A stretch of 64,000 nucleotides of DNA from Amphiplicatus sp046296195 (lineage in GTDB: Bacteria > Pseudomonadota > Alphaproteobacteria > Caulobacterales > Parvularculaceae): positions 7,012 to 71,011 of the forward strand of contig JBKBLR010000014.1 of the NCBI GenBank assembly GCA_046296195.1, written 5' to 3'. Made by a program: the position numbers and the translations under genes. This document shows positions 26,947 to 35,590 of this stretch, piece by piece (the first letter of the stretch is position 1; the number at the start of each line of letters is the position of its first letter). The notes beneath the pieces were generated by a model, which saw only the letters and a list, made by a program, of their open reading frames with translations, had not been told where the DNA came from and searched no databases.

Positions 26947-27812
26947 GTCTTCCCAACAAATCCGCCGTCGTCACCGGCGTTTCGACCGGCATCGGCCGCG
27001 CAATCGCGAAATCCCTCATCGACGCCGGCTGGCGCGTCTTCGGCAGCGTGCGCAAGGACAAGGATGCAAGCGAGGCGAGCGCCGCGCTCGGTCCCAATTT
27101 CACGCCGCTCCTTTTCGACGTCACCGATGAGGCGGGGATCGCGCGCGGCGCGGCCGCAGTGAAGGCGGCCCTCAAGGGTGAGACGCTAGGCGCGCTCGTC
27201 AACAACGCCGGCGTCGCCGTCGGCGGCCCGGTCGCCTATCTCAATCTCGACGATCTCAAGCGCCAGATCGACATCAACGTCTATGGCCCGATCCGCGTGA
27301 CGAAAGCCTTCCTGCCGCTCCTCGGCGCCGACAAAGCGCAGAAGGGTCCGCCGGGGCGCATCGTCAACATGAGCTCGGTCGCGGGCAAGATGGCCTCCCC
27401 TTTCATGGCGCCCTACGCGATGTCGAAACACGCGCTCGAGGCGATGTCGGAAAGCCTACGGCGGGAGCTGACGCTGCACGGGATCGACGTCGTCATCGTC
27501 GGACCCGGCGCGATCAGAACGCCGATCTGGGCGAAGGCGGACGATCTCGATTTCGAGCAATATCGGCATACGGAATATTTCGCCGACCTTGAGCGCATGA
27601 AGGGAATGATGCAGGCCTATGGCGATCAGGGCCTTGAGGCCGAGGATGTCGGGAACCTCGTGCGCGACATCCTGGCGACGCCAAAACCCAAGACCCGCTA
27701 TGCGATCCTCCGGAACAAATTCTCGATGTGGACGCTGCCGAACCTGCTTCCGAAGCGCATGGTCGACAATGTCGTCGCCAAGCGTTTCGGCCTCAAACCC
27801 CGGGCCGCATGA
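26943..27812 (+). CDS. Short-chain dehydrogenase/reductase
   Basis: A 289-residue NAD(P)-binding oxidoreductase. The TGxxxGIG motif is TGVSTGIG at about residues 11-18. The NNAG motif appears in ALVNNAGVAVGG, the active-site serine in IVNMSSVAGKM, and the catalytic YxxxK in APYAMSKHALEAM. The C-terminus continues with a segment of about 80 residues (FADLERMKGMMQ...), as in retinol-dehydrogenase-like SDRs. It overlaps the genes on both sides by four bases. Confidence 0.92.
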   Translation: MSLPNKSAVVTGVSTGIGRAIAKSLIDAGWRVFGSVRKDKDASEASAALGPNFTPLLFDVTDEAGIARGAAAVKAALKGETLGALVNNAGVAVGGPVAYLNLDDLKRQIDINVYGPIRVTKAFLPLLGADKAQKGPPGRIVNMSSVAGKMASPFMAPYAMSKHALEAMSESLRRELTLHGIDVVIVGPGAIRTPIWAKADDLDFEQYRHTEYFADLERMKGMMQAYGDQGLEAEDVGNLVRDILATPKPKTRYAILRNKFSMWTLPNLLPKRMVDNVVAKRFGLKPRAA

Positions 27813-28471
27813 CGGCGGGCGGCTTCAGGGCGGTCATCTTCGATTTCGGCGGCGTCTTCACGACCTCGCCGGTCGAGAATTTCGCGGTTTACGAGAAGCG
27901 CCACGGCCTTCCTGACCGCTTCATCGGCGGCGTCATCAAGGCGAACCTCCATCACGGCGCCTTTGCGCGCTTTGAGCGCGCGGAAATCACGTTCGAAGAA
28001 TTCAACGCCCTCTTCGCCGCCGAGACGCGGGCGGCGGGCCACGAAATATCGGGGCATGACCTTGTCGCGCTGCTCGATGTCGCGTTGAAACCGGAGATGG
28101 TCACGGCGCTGCGGCGCGTGAAGGCGGCCGGCCTAAAGACAGGCTGCATCACCAACAATTTCGAAGGCTTTGATCCCGTCCGCAGCGAGCGCAAGGCGCA
28201 GGGCGAGGCGCCGATCCGCGAAGTTTTCGCGATGTTCGATCATGTGATCGAATCGTCGAAGGCCGGCGTCAGGAAGCCCGAACCGCGAATCTACGAGATG
28301 ATGCTGGAGGCGCTCGCCCTGCCGGCGTCGGCGTGCGTCTTTCTCGACGATCTCGGCGTCAACCTCAAACCCGCACAGGCGATGGGCATGCGGACGATCA
28401 AAGTCCCCTTCGGCGACGTGCGGCCGGCGATCGAGGGTCTGTCAGCGGCCCTCGGCGTCGCCCTTGGGTGA
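27809..28471 (+). CDS. HAD-superfamily hydrolase, subfamily IA (ACAD10/epoxide-hydrolase N-domain type)
   Basis: A 220-residue Rossmann-like hydrolase. Motif I reads VIFDFGGVFTT, so the nucleophile Asp is present but the second Asp of DxD is Gly, a variant common in this subgroup. Motif II is GCITNNF, the motif III lysine lies in SSKAGVRKPEPRIYEMML, and motif IV is CVFLDDLGVNLKPAQAMGM. It starts at ATG 27809, overlapping the SDR stop, and ends 30 bases inside the convergent gene on the other strand. An AidB-like acyl-CoA dehydrogenase lies nearby, which fits the ACAD10-like family link. Confidence 0.85.
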   Translation: MTAGGFRAVIFDFGGVFTTSPVENFAVYEKRHGLPDRFIGGVIKANLHHGAFARFERAEITFEEFNALFAAETRAAGHEISGHDLVALLDVALKPEMVTALRRVKAAGLKTGCITNNFEGFDPVRSERKAQGEAPIREVFAMFDHVIESSKAGVRKPEPRIYEMMLEALALPASACVFLDDLGVNLKPAQAMGMRTIKVPFGDVRPAIEGLSAALGVALG

Positions 28472-28987
28472 CGGCGGCCAGACAGGCGCGAGCCTTGCCA
28501 TGACCGCAGGGCCGAGCGCGTCACAGGTCCCGACGCCCGCTTCCGCGCAGGCGAACCGCAGCAGGTCCATGTCGGCGGCGAGAAAGGTCATCACCTGCAG
28601 CGGCGACAGGCCGTCGGCGTTCCCGGCGGCGGCGAAAGCCTGCCGGGCGTCGCGCCGGCAGGTCTCGTCGATCGGGAAGTCGTTCGCCGCTTCGGCGGAC
28701 GCCGTCGCATCGACCGCCCAGTAGAGCGCCTCGGCCGCCTGCCCGGCCGCCGTGCCGCGCCACGCTTTCGCCCGTTCATAAAGCGGCCGCATGACGTTCA
28801 TCGCCGCGCCGCCCGTCGCGCACAGCGCGTCGAGCCGGTCGCAGACCTCCAGCATGTCCTCTTTCGCGCCGGCCGGAAGACGGTCCGGCGCGTGAAGGAT
28901 TGCGCGACGGGCGATGCGCGCGGCCATCAGCGCCTGCGCGTAAAGTGGCAGCGCGCCGATCTGATCCAGCTCGAAAATCGCCGGCAG
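28442..28987 (-). CDS. Protein of unknown function, 181 residues, probable CTG start
   Basis: Alpha-helical, Ala-rich protein with six or so cysteines (EVCDRLDALC, ETCRRD, FACAEAGVGTCDAL); no family recognised. The first ATG in frame is at 28927, but the 20 codons before it (PAIFELDQIGALPLYAQAL) read like protein and are open up to the stop of the upstream gene. A perfect AGGAGG (28996-29001) lies 8 bases before an in-frame CTG at 28987, with no ATG, GTG or TTG there. CTG 28987 is therefore preferred; the shorter form is 161 residues. It is coupled to the DUF5671-type gene. Confidence 0.6.
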   Translation of the reverse strand: MPAIFELDQIGALPLYAQALMAARIARRAILHAPDRLPAGAKEDMLEVCDRLDALCATGGAAMNVMRPLYERAKAWRGTAAGQAAEALYWAVDATASAEAANDFPIDETCRRDARQAFAAAGNADGLSPLQVMTFLAADMDLLRFACAEAGVGTCDALGPAVMARLAPVWPPSPKGDAEGR

Positions 28988-28990
28988 CGC

Positions 28991-30205
28991 CTAGTCCTCC
29001 TGAACGTCCTCGACCGGCGCCGGCGGATCCTCGCTGACGACCTCGCCGACGCGCGGCTCGTGATCGGTTTCGAACGTCACCGCGTCGATGGTGAAGCAGG
29101 CCTCGCCGCCGCCCGAGGGCAGTTGCAGCGTCCGCTGCTCATTGGCCGGCGCGTCATAGGCGCCGATCGTCCGCCGCGCCGGCGCACCGCCGCGCCCGCC
29201 CGCCGGCCAGCCGCCTTCGAAGGTCGCGCAGAGCTCATAGCTGTCCGCGTCGAGGCGACGGTAGCGATAGGCCTGGCCCGAGATCGGATCGATCGGTTCA
29301 GGCTCGGTGCAGCCGGCGGCGATGGGCTTGCGGGCGCCAAGCTCGGCGAGCGCGGCGCGCATCGGCGGGAACTCATCGTCGAGCCGGCCGAAATAGGTCA
29401 GATGGCAATCCGCCAGGCGAGTCATCGTGATGAGGTTCTCGACGCGCTGGTCATCCGCGACGCGCGCGCGCGCCGCAGCCGGACTGCGGACGATTGAGAA
29501 CGCCCAGGCGACGAGCGCGGCGACGACCAGCGTCGAGATGATCGCCAGCAGGCGGCCGGGAAGATCGACGCCGCCGGTCATGCGTTCGGCATCGCGCGAA
29601 TAGTTCCAGAGGATAGCGGCGGAGATGACGCCGACAACGCCGGCCTTGGAAAGGAAGCGCGCGGTAAGGCCGCCTTCGAGGAACTGATAAACGACAGCGA
29701 CGAGATCGCCGATCAGCGCGCCAGCCGCGAAGATGAGCGTCACATAAGTGAGCCAGGCGCGCACGCGGCTGCGCCGCCGGTCGGGATCGCGGCGCTTCTT
29801 CGCGGCGAGGCGCCAGCCGAGAAATAGAAAGATCGGATAGCCGACGACGAGAGAGGAGATCGACCAGCGCAGCCCTGAAGTCGCCCACTGATAGGCATGG
29901 GTCTCGCGCGTCAGGTCGTCAGCAAACAGACGGTCGATATAGGCGAAGGCGAGCCCGCCGACCTGCGTCGCCACCATGCCGAGCAACGAGAAATAGACGA
30001 TGAGGAGGAACGCCTCGCGCGCCGAGCCGTAAGACCTTGGGCGCGGCACCGGGGCCGGAAAATCGACCTCCGCGAAGGCGGCGAGCGCGCCGGCGATCTG
30101 GTCGTCCGGCCAGCCCGCTTTTTTCAGGACCTCGGCGATCCGCGCCCGGCTCTCCCCGAGCGCGAGCGCCCCTTTCACGAATTCGACCAGCGTTGCATCC
30201 GCCAT
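28991..30205 (-). CDS. Membrane protein with DUF5671-like domain
   Basis: A 404-residue protein. Residues 1-45 form a short helical module (LVEFVKGALALGESRARIAEVLKKAGWPDDQIAGALAAF) resembling a UBA-like fold. Then come about five membrane helices between residues 60 and 245, in the pattern of DUF5671. A soluble region of about 150 residues follows, starting near ADDQRVENLITMTRLADCHLTYFGRLDDEFP and ending in an acidic tail. GGAGG lies 6 bases before the ATG. The function is unknown. Confidence 0.7.
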   Translation of the reverse strand: MADATLVEFVKGALALGESRARIAEVLKKAGWPDDQIAGALAAFAEVDFPAPVPRPRSYGSAREAFLLIVYFSLLGMVATQVGGLAFAYIDRLFADDLTRETHAYQWATSGLRWSISSLVVGYPIFLFLGWRLAAKKRRDPDRRRSRVRAWLTYVTLIFAAGALIGDLVAVVYQFLEGGLTARFLSKAGVVGVISAAILWNYSRDAERMTGGVDLPGRLLAIISTLVVAALVAWAFSIVRSPAAARARVADDQRVENLITMTRLADCHLTYFGRLDDEFPPMRAALAELGARKPIAAGCTEPEPIDPISGQAYRYRRLDADSYELCATFEGGWPAGGRGGAPARRTIGAYDAPANEQRTLQLPSGGGEACFTIDAVTFETDHEPRVGEVVSEDPPAPVEDVQED

Positions 30206-30306
30206 GGCGATCCTCCGGCTGCAGGCCAGTCTACGCCTCGCCCCCGAAGCGCGATAGAAGTCCGGCTCACAAGGGGCGCCTGAGGCGCCCGGCCTCGGAG
30301 GCGCCC

Positions 30307-31956
30307 ATGCCGCATTTCCGTCCCCGCTCCCATCTCCAGACCCATGATGTGACCAATCAGCCGCCGCCCTTCGAGGACATCAATCTATACGACAATGACG
30401 CCGCATTGATGGGCGCGGTCGAGGCCGCCGGCGGCGCGGCGCATGGCGGAAGGCTTTCCGCTTTCGGCGCCCGCTGCGGGTCGGCGGAGGTGATCGAATG
30501 GGGCCAGCTCGCCAACCGGGTGACGCCGGTCCTCAAGAGCTTCGACCGATATGGCCACCGGCTCGACGAGGTCGAGTTTCATCCCGCCTATCATGCGCTG
30601 ATGGATCTCGGCCTGACGGCGGGCGTCGCCGCAGGGGCCTGGACGGTCGATCATGCGGGCCATGTGCTCCACTCGGCGCTGCTGTTTCTCATGGGCCAGG
30701 CGGAAGGCGGCGTCTGCTGCCCGATGTCGATGACTTACGCAGCGGTGCCCGCGCTCCTTCATGAACCGCGCATCGCGGACGAATGGATCCCGCGTGCGAC
30801 GGCGCTCGCCTATGACCGGCGCTTCGTTCCCGCGGCCGAAAAGCGCGCCGTCACCATCGGCATGGCGATGACCGAAAAGCAGGGCGGCTCCGACGTGCGC
30901 GCCAACACGACGCGCGCCGAGCGCAGCGGCGAGCATTGGTCGCTGACGGGGCACAAATGGTTCTGCTCAGCGCCGATGTGCGACGCGTTCCTCACCCTCG
31001 CTTACGCCGAGGATGGACTCTCCTGTTTCCTCGTCCCGCGCTGGAAGCCCAACGGCGAGCGCAACGCCATCCATATCATGCGCCTCAAGGACAAGCTCGG
31101 CGACCGCGCCAACGCCTCGTCCGAGATCGAATATCACGGCGCCTACGCCGAGCTCGTCGGCGAACCGGGGCGCGGGGTCCGAACCATCATCGACATGGTC
31201 CAGCACACGCGGCTCGATTGCATCGTCGGCTCGGCGGGCGGCATGCGGGCGAGCCTTGCGCTGGCGCTGTGGCATACGGAGCATCGCAGCGCCTTCCAGA
31301 AAAAGCTGATCGACCAGCCCGCGATGACGCGCGTGCTCGCCGACCTCACCGTCGAGAGCGAGGCGGCGACCGCCCTCGCCTTCCGCATCGCACGCGGCTT
31401 CGACCAGGCGGCGAACGACGAGGCGGAAGCCGCCTTCATCCGCCTCGCAACGCCGATCGCCAAATACTGGACCTGCAAGCGCCAGCCGGGCGTCGTCTAT
31501 GAGGCGCTCGAATGCCATGGCGGCGCCGGCTTCATTGAGGAGGGCGTGATGGCGCGCCATTTCCGCGCCTCGCCCCTCAACGCGATCTGGGAAGGGTCGG
31601 GCAACGGCATCGCGCTCGACATCCTGCGCGCCATCGGGCGCGAGCCCGACAGCCTCGAGGCCGTCGTCGGCGAAGTCTCCAAGGCGCAAGGCGCGAACGG
31701 CCATTACGACCGGCACGCCAAACGGCTCGCCGAATGGCTTGAACCCGGCGCGCTCAACGAGGGCTCGGCGCGCGCCTTCGCCGAGGACATGGGGCTCGCG
31801 CTTCAGGGCGCGGCGCTCTATGGCGTCGCGCCGGATTTCGTCTTCGACGCTTTCTGCAACGCCCGTCTCGACCCCGAGGCGCGCAGCTATGGCTATGGCG
31901 CATCCGAGGCCCTCATCGATGCGCCGGCGCTCATCGCGCGCGCGGCGCCGTTCTGA
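30307..31956 (+). CDS. Acyl-CoA dehydrogenase, AidB-like
   Basis: A 549-residue flavoprotein of the AidB/isovaleryl-CoA dehydrogenase branch. The N-terminal extension THDVTNQPPPFEDINLYDNDAALM is specific to AidB. FAD contacts lie in GMAMTEKQGGSDVRANTT and LTGHKWFCSAPMCDAFL. The catalytic base is E402 in ALECHGGAGFIEEG. In E. coli AidB is part of the adaptive response to alkylation, but many relatives are ordinary acyl-CoA oxidising enzymes. A GGAGG precedes the chosen ATG; the frame is open for 90 codons upstream without family similarity. Confidence 0.9.
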   Translation: MPHFRPRSHLQTHDVTNQPPPFEDINLYDNDAALMGAVEAAGGAAHGGRLSAFGARCGSAEVIEWGQLANRVTPVLKSFDRYGHRLDEVEFHPAYHALMDLGLTAGVAAGAWTVDHAGHVLHSALLFLMGQAEGGVCCPMSMTYAAVPALLHEPRIADEWIPRATALAYDRRFVPAAEKRAVTIGMAMTEKQGGSDVRANTTRAERSGEHWSLTGHKWFCSAPMCDAFLTLAYAEDGLSCFLVPRWKPNGERNAIHIMRLKDKLGDRANASSEIEYHGAYAELVGEPGRGVRTIIDMVQHTRLDCIVGSAGGMRASLALALWHTEHRSAFQKKLIDQPAMTRVLADLTVESEAATALAFRIARGFDQAANDEAEAAFIRLATPIAKYWTCKRQPGVVYEALECHGGAGFIEEGVMARHFRASPLNAIWEGSGNGIALDILRAIGREPDSLEAVVGEVSKAQGANGHYDRHAKRLAEWLEPGALNEGSARAFAEDMGLALQGAALYGVAPDFVFDAFCNARLDPEARSYGYGASEALIDAPALIARAAPF

Positions 31957-31964
31957 ATCCTGTC

Positions 31965-32834
31965 ATGAGCATTGAACGTCGCACGCATCGCCTCAGCGCG
32001 AACGGCCTCACCCATTTCGTTCGCGACAGCGGCGATGAACGGGCGACGCCTGCCATCCTGCTGCACGGCTTTCCGGATTCCTCCGCGGTGTGGGAGCGGC
32101 TGACGCCGCTGCTCGTCGCCGGCGGTTATCGCGTCATCGCGCCGGACCTCCGCGGCTTCGGCGAGACCGACATGCCGGCGCGCGTCGCCGACTACGACAT
32201 CGAGACGGGCGCTGCGCCCGACGTCATCGCGATCCTTGACGCGCTCAAGATCCCCCGCGCGCATCTTGTCGGCCATGATTTTGGCGCGCCGGTCGCCTGG
32301 CGGCTGGCCGCCTTGAAGCCTGAGCGCTTCCTTTCGCTCTCGGCGCTATCGGTCGGCCATATGCGCGCCTTCCTGAAAGCCGGCGCCGAGCAGAAGCGGC
32401 GGAGCTTTTATATCCTCGTCCACCAGCTTCGCGGCGTGTGCGAATGGCTCTACCGGCGCGACGACTGGGCGCTGTTGCGCCGGCACTGGGACGGCGCGCG
32501 CGACCCTGACGAGACGATCCGGCTCCTGTCGCGGCCGGGCCGGCTGACCGCGGGCCTCAACTGGTACCGGGCGAACGCCAGCCTGGCGCGCATGCTGGCG
32601 CCGCCCCGAGAGGGCGCGCTCGGCCCCGAACGCGTCAGCCTGCCGACGCTCGGCGTCTGGTCGGCGGGCGAGAAATATCTCGTCGAGGGGCAGATGGTCC
32701 GGTCGGCGGACTATGTCGACGGGCCCTGGACTTACGCCCGGATCGAAAAAGCGAGCCACTGGCTGCAGGAAGACGCGCCCGAGGAACTCTCAAAGTTGCT
32801 GCTCGGCCACTGGCGCACCGCCGAGCTTGGTTAA
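31965..32834 (+). CDS. Alpha/beta hydrolase, epoxide hydrolase-like
   Basis: A 289-residue enzyme. The oxyanion motif is HGFPDSS. The nucleophile is aspartate D105 in VGHDFGAP, which marks epoxide hydrolases or dehalogenases and not esterases. The catalytic histidine is H265 in KASHWLQEDAPEE, with the cap domain between. It starts eight bases after the acyl-CoA dehydrogenase stop without a good Shine-Dalgarno, so coupling is likely. The substrate is unknown. Confidence 0.85.
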   Translation: MSIERRTHRLSANGLTHFVRDSGDERATPAILLHGFPDSSAVWERLTPLLVAGGYRVIAPDLRGFGETDMPARVADYDIETGAAPDVIAILDALKIPRAHLVGHDFGAPVAWRLAALKPERFLSLSALSVGHMRAFLKAGAEQKRRSFYILVHQLRGVCEWLYRRDDWALLRRHWDGARDPDETIRLLSRPGRLTAGLNWYRANASLARMLAPPREGALGPERVSLPTLGVWSAGEKYLVEGQMVRSADYVDGPWTYARIEKASHWLQEDAPEELSKLLLGHWRTAELG

Positions 32835-32911
32835 TCGACGAACGGGACTCGCCGGACGCTGGAACTTCGGACAATGTAACGAGGCCCCCCCAAGGGAGGG
32901 CCGAGGGACGC

Positions 32912-33841
32912 GTGCGGGTGTCGAGGGGCGGTTTCTTGAAAAGTCCGGCGTTTCTCATCGCGGCCTGCGCCGCCGGCCTCGGGCTTGCCGCCTGCGAGAC
33001 GACGGCCTACGGGTCTGGCGGCGTCATCGGCTCGGCGACCTCGCCCGGCCTCTTCGCCGGCGCCATCGACCCCGCAGCCCTGAAGTCCCACCTCGCGTCA
33101 ACCGACGCGATTGAGGCCGCCGCCGTGGCGCAGGCAAGAGCAGCGCCTTTGCTCGATGATCACGAGAAGAAGGCGGCCGCGCTGTTCACCGGCCGCCTCT
33201 TCCTGGCTGCTGGAAAAATCCTGTCCGCACCCGCCATCGAAACGCCGCGCGCTTTCATCGAGGAAACGTCGCCGGCGGGGTGGCGCCGTCGCGACAATCT
33301 TCTCGTCCATGAAGACAGCGGACTCGAATGCCCGCTCGAATTCGACATCAGGCCCGACAAAAAGCAGGGCTCGCTGCGCCTCAAGGACGTCACCGTCTAC
33401 GATCAGGACAATCGCGATATCTCCTGCAACTACACCTATGGCGGCGCCGCATCGGTCTCGATCCATGCGGCCTATCATCCGGCGGTCTCCGTCGAGGATC
33501 ATGCGGCCGCGGCGGTCAAGGCGATGCGCCAGAGCTTCACGCTCAAGGGCGTCCTGCCCGTCATTCAGGTTGAAATCGAAGACAAGGACGCGGGAACTTC
33601 GACCGCCGATCTCGAAGCGCCGATCGCCGGCGCCTTCGACATCGGCGAGATCGCCGGCGCCCCTTACAAGACCGCGCTCTGGATCGCCAAGACGCATGGC
33701 TGGCACGTGAAGGCGCGCGCGACCTACGCGCAGTCGGACGCGACCACCGAGCTTGTCGCCGCCGTCATCTTCGCCGTGAACTATCTCAATGTCGACATGA
33801 AGCAGAAGACCGCGCCAGCGGCGACAAGCCCCGAGGTCTGA
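32912..33841 (+). CDS. Lipoprotein of unknown function, 309 residues
   Basis: GTG start, then MRVSRGGFLKSPAFLIAACAAGLGLAACETT: a lipoprotein signal with lipobox LAAC and cleavage before the cysteine at about residue 28. The mature part has a conserved-looking beta-rich segment (LECPLEFDIRPDKKQGSLRLKDVTVYDQDNRDISCNYTYGG). No family is recognised. The position after the +2 residue (Glu) does not indicate inner-membrane retention by the Asp+2 rule. It is followed 25 bases later by the protease-like gene. Confidence 0.7.
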   Translation: MRVSRGGFLKSPAFLIAACAAGLGLAACETTAYGSGGVIGSATSPGLFAGAIDPAALKSHLASTDAIEAAAVAQARAAPLLDDHEKKAAALFTGRLFLAAGKILSAPAIETPRAFIEETSPAGWRRRDNLLVHEDSGLECPLEFDIRPDKKQGSLRLKDVTVYDQDNRDISCNYTYGGAASVSIHAAYHPAVSVEDHAAAAVKAMRQSFTLKGVLPVIQVEIEDKDAGTSTADLEAPIAGAFDIGEIAGAPYKTALWIAKTHGWHVKARATYAQSDATTELVAAVIFAVNYLNVDMKQKTAPAATSPEV

Positions 33842-33866
33842 TGCGCATGAGGGGAGGCCTCAGTCC

Positions 33867-34892
33867 ATGGACGAGCTGATCGGCGCCTTGCCGTTTCTGT
33901 TCTTCATCGTTTTCTTCTTTCTGCTGCCGGCGGTTGCGCGCCGAAGCCGCGCCGCCGAGCTCGAGCGGCGCTTTGCAGCGATCCAGAAGAAGCGCAAGTC
34001 GCGCATCATCGCGATCGTCCACCGGCAGGAGCCGATGGGCCTCCTCGGCATTCCGCAGCTCCGCTACATCGACCTCAACGACGCCGAAGACGTGCTCGAG
34101 GCGATCCGCACGACGCCCGCCAACACGCCCATCGAGATGGTGCTGCACACGCCCGGCGGACTGGTGCTTCCCGCGCTGCAGATCGCCCGCGCGCTGAAGG
34201 CTCATCCGGCGAAAACGACCGTTTACGTTCCGCATTACGCCATGTCGGGCGGCACACTGATCGCCATGGCGGCGCGCGAGATCGTGCTCAACAGGCACGC
34301 CGTCCTCGGCCCCATCGACCCGCAGATCGGCGGCGTGCCGGCGGCCTCGCTGCTGCGCCTCAGGGCCGAAAAATCGCCGGACGCCACCGACGATTACACG
34401 ATCGTGCTCGCCGATGTCGGCCGGATGGCGATCGACCAGCTGAAGCGTGCGGCCCGCGAGCTCCTCAAAGGCACGGTCTCCGATAACGCCGCGAACAATG
34501 TCGCCGAGCAGCTCGCAAGCGGACGCTGGACTCACGATTATCCGATCGAGGCCGCCGAGGCGCGCGAGATCGGACTCAACGTGTCGACCAGCATGCCTCC
34601 GGACATCACCGAACTGATGGCCCTGTTCCCCGACCGACTCAGCAGGGCGAATGTCAAATATGTGGCGCCGAACGCGGGCTTTCTCAGCCTCTTCCGCCGC
34701 AAGGAGCCGGCGCCGCGCCCGGAAATGCGGTCGGAGCCGCCGCTCGCTGAACGCACGCCTTTCACCGGCTATGAGCCGCGGCCCGGCGCGCGCAGCTTCT
34801 CCTACGGTCCCTGGAACCCGAAGGACCTCAAGAATCAGCTGCCGCCGGGGCCGTCCGCCGACGATGTCGCGCAGCGTCCGCGGCGGCGCTGA
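33867..34892 (+). CDS. Serine dehydrogenase proteinase (SDH_sah) family, ClpP-fold membrane protease
   Basis: A 341-residue protein. Residues 5-23 are one very hydrophobic helix that anchors it. Residues 45-250 match the SDH_sah family (PF01972), related to SppA/ClpP. LHTPGGLVLPALQIARALK supplies the oxyanion strand, and S127 in HYAMSGGTLIAMAA is the probable nucleophile. GPIDPQIGGVPAAS follows. The C-terminal 60 residues are Pro/Arg-rich and look disordered. GGAGG lies 9 bases before the ATG. Targets are unknown; a role in membrane-protein turnover is inference. Confidence 0.85.
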   Translation: MDELIGALPFLFFIVFFFLLPAVARRSRAAELERRFAAIQKKRKSRIIAIVHRQEPMGLLGIPQLRYIDLNDAEDVLEAIRTTPANTPIEMVLHTPGGLVLPALQIARALKAHPAKTTVYVPHYAMSGGTLIAMAAREIVLNRHAVLGPIDPQIGGVPAASLLRLRAEKSPDATDDYTIVLADVGRMAIDQLKRAARELLKGTVSDNAANNVAEQLASGRWTHDYPIEAAEAREIGLNVSTSMPPDITELMALFPDRLSRANVKYVAPNAGFLSLFRRKEPAPRPEMRSEPPLAERTPFTGYEPRPGARSFSYGPWNPKDLKNQLPPGPSADDVAQRPRRR

Positions 34893-34897
34893 AGCGC

Positions 34898-35434
34898 TTA
34901 GCTGACCTGAAGGCCGAGAATCTTGGACGTGTCCGACAGAAGACCGAACGCCGTCGTCCTGTCCATGCCGCCGGCGAGGAGATGCGCCTTGCCGCCGGAC
35001 TCGACGGTGAGGCCGTAGCAGAGCTCGCCGAGCTTCATGCCATGCGCCATGCCGGCCGCCTGGTTTGCATTCGTCGTATAGACGTCGAGGCCCGCGCGAT
35101 CGAACCATGGGTTGGCGATTTTCAGCCGATGGATCTCGTCCTTGCTAAAAGTGCGCCCACCCGAAATGACCGATGTCGGCGTCACTGAGAATGTCATCGG
35201 GACCTTGTGATCCTTGGGTCGCTGGTCGCGAAGCAGCCCATAGGCGATCGCGCCGCCGCCCATCAGCCAGCCGAATATGCCAAGGCCCAGAAAGCCGCCG
35301 AGAAAGATCAGGCCTCCGATGATGATGAGATACCAGAACTTCGGCGCAGACGCCGGCGTCACCGAGAATTCCGTCGCTGATCCGTTTGCGGACTTTTGAT
35401 ACGCAGCGTCGACTTTCTTCAGAATGTCTTTCAT
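34898..35434 (-). CDS. Membrane protein of unknown function, 178 residues
   Basis: Residues 31-66 form a double hydrophobic hairpin (FWYLIIIGGLIFLGGFLGLG, IFGWLMGGGAIAYGLL) between two soluble parts. The C-terminal part (FSVTPTSVISGGRTFSKDEIHRLKIANPWFD... MGLKLGE-like segments) resembles a PH-like bacterial membrane domain, but this is a weak impression. It converges with the protease-like gene and diverges from the next membrane protein gene, whose start is very close. Confidence 0.65.
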   Translation of the reverse strand: MKDILKKVDAAYQKSANGSATEFSVTPASAPKFWYLIIIGGLIFLGGFLGLGIFGWLMGGGAIAYGLLRDQRPKDHKVPMTFSVTPTSVISGGRTFSKDEIHRLKIANPWFDRAGLDVYTTNANQAAGMAHGMKLGELCYGLTVESGGKAHLLAGGMDRTTAFGLLSDTSKILGLQVS

Positions 35435-35576
35435 GCCCTATCCCCTGATATATTATCACGTACACAACCATGATGGACGCTCTTAAGCCCAACCGCGTGA
35501 CAATACAATTCCCGGTGCGAAGATCCGATCGCCTCATGGTTGCGTCGCAAACGGATGATTTGCGGGCGATGCTCGC

Positions 35577-35590
35577 TATAGTGGTCGGCA
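35577..35590 (+). promoter_or_regulatory. -10-like box seven bases before the ATG of the 371-residue membrane protein
   Basis: TATAGT (35577-35582) followed by seven bases and ATG at 35590. The spacing is the same as at rlmB and close to that at serS, suggesting a leaderless transcript. The -35 region is not convincing. Confidence 0.35.
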
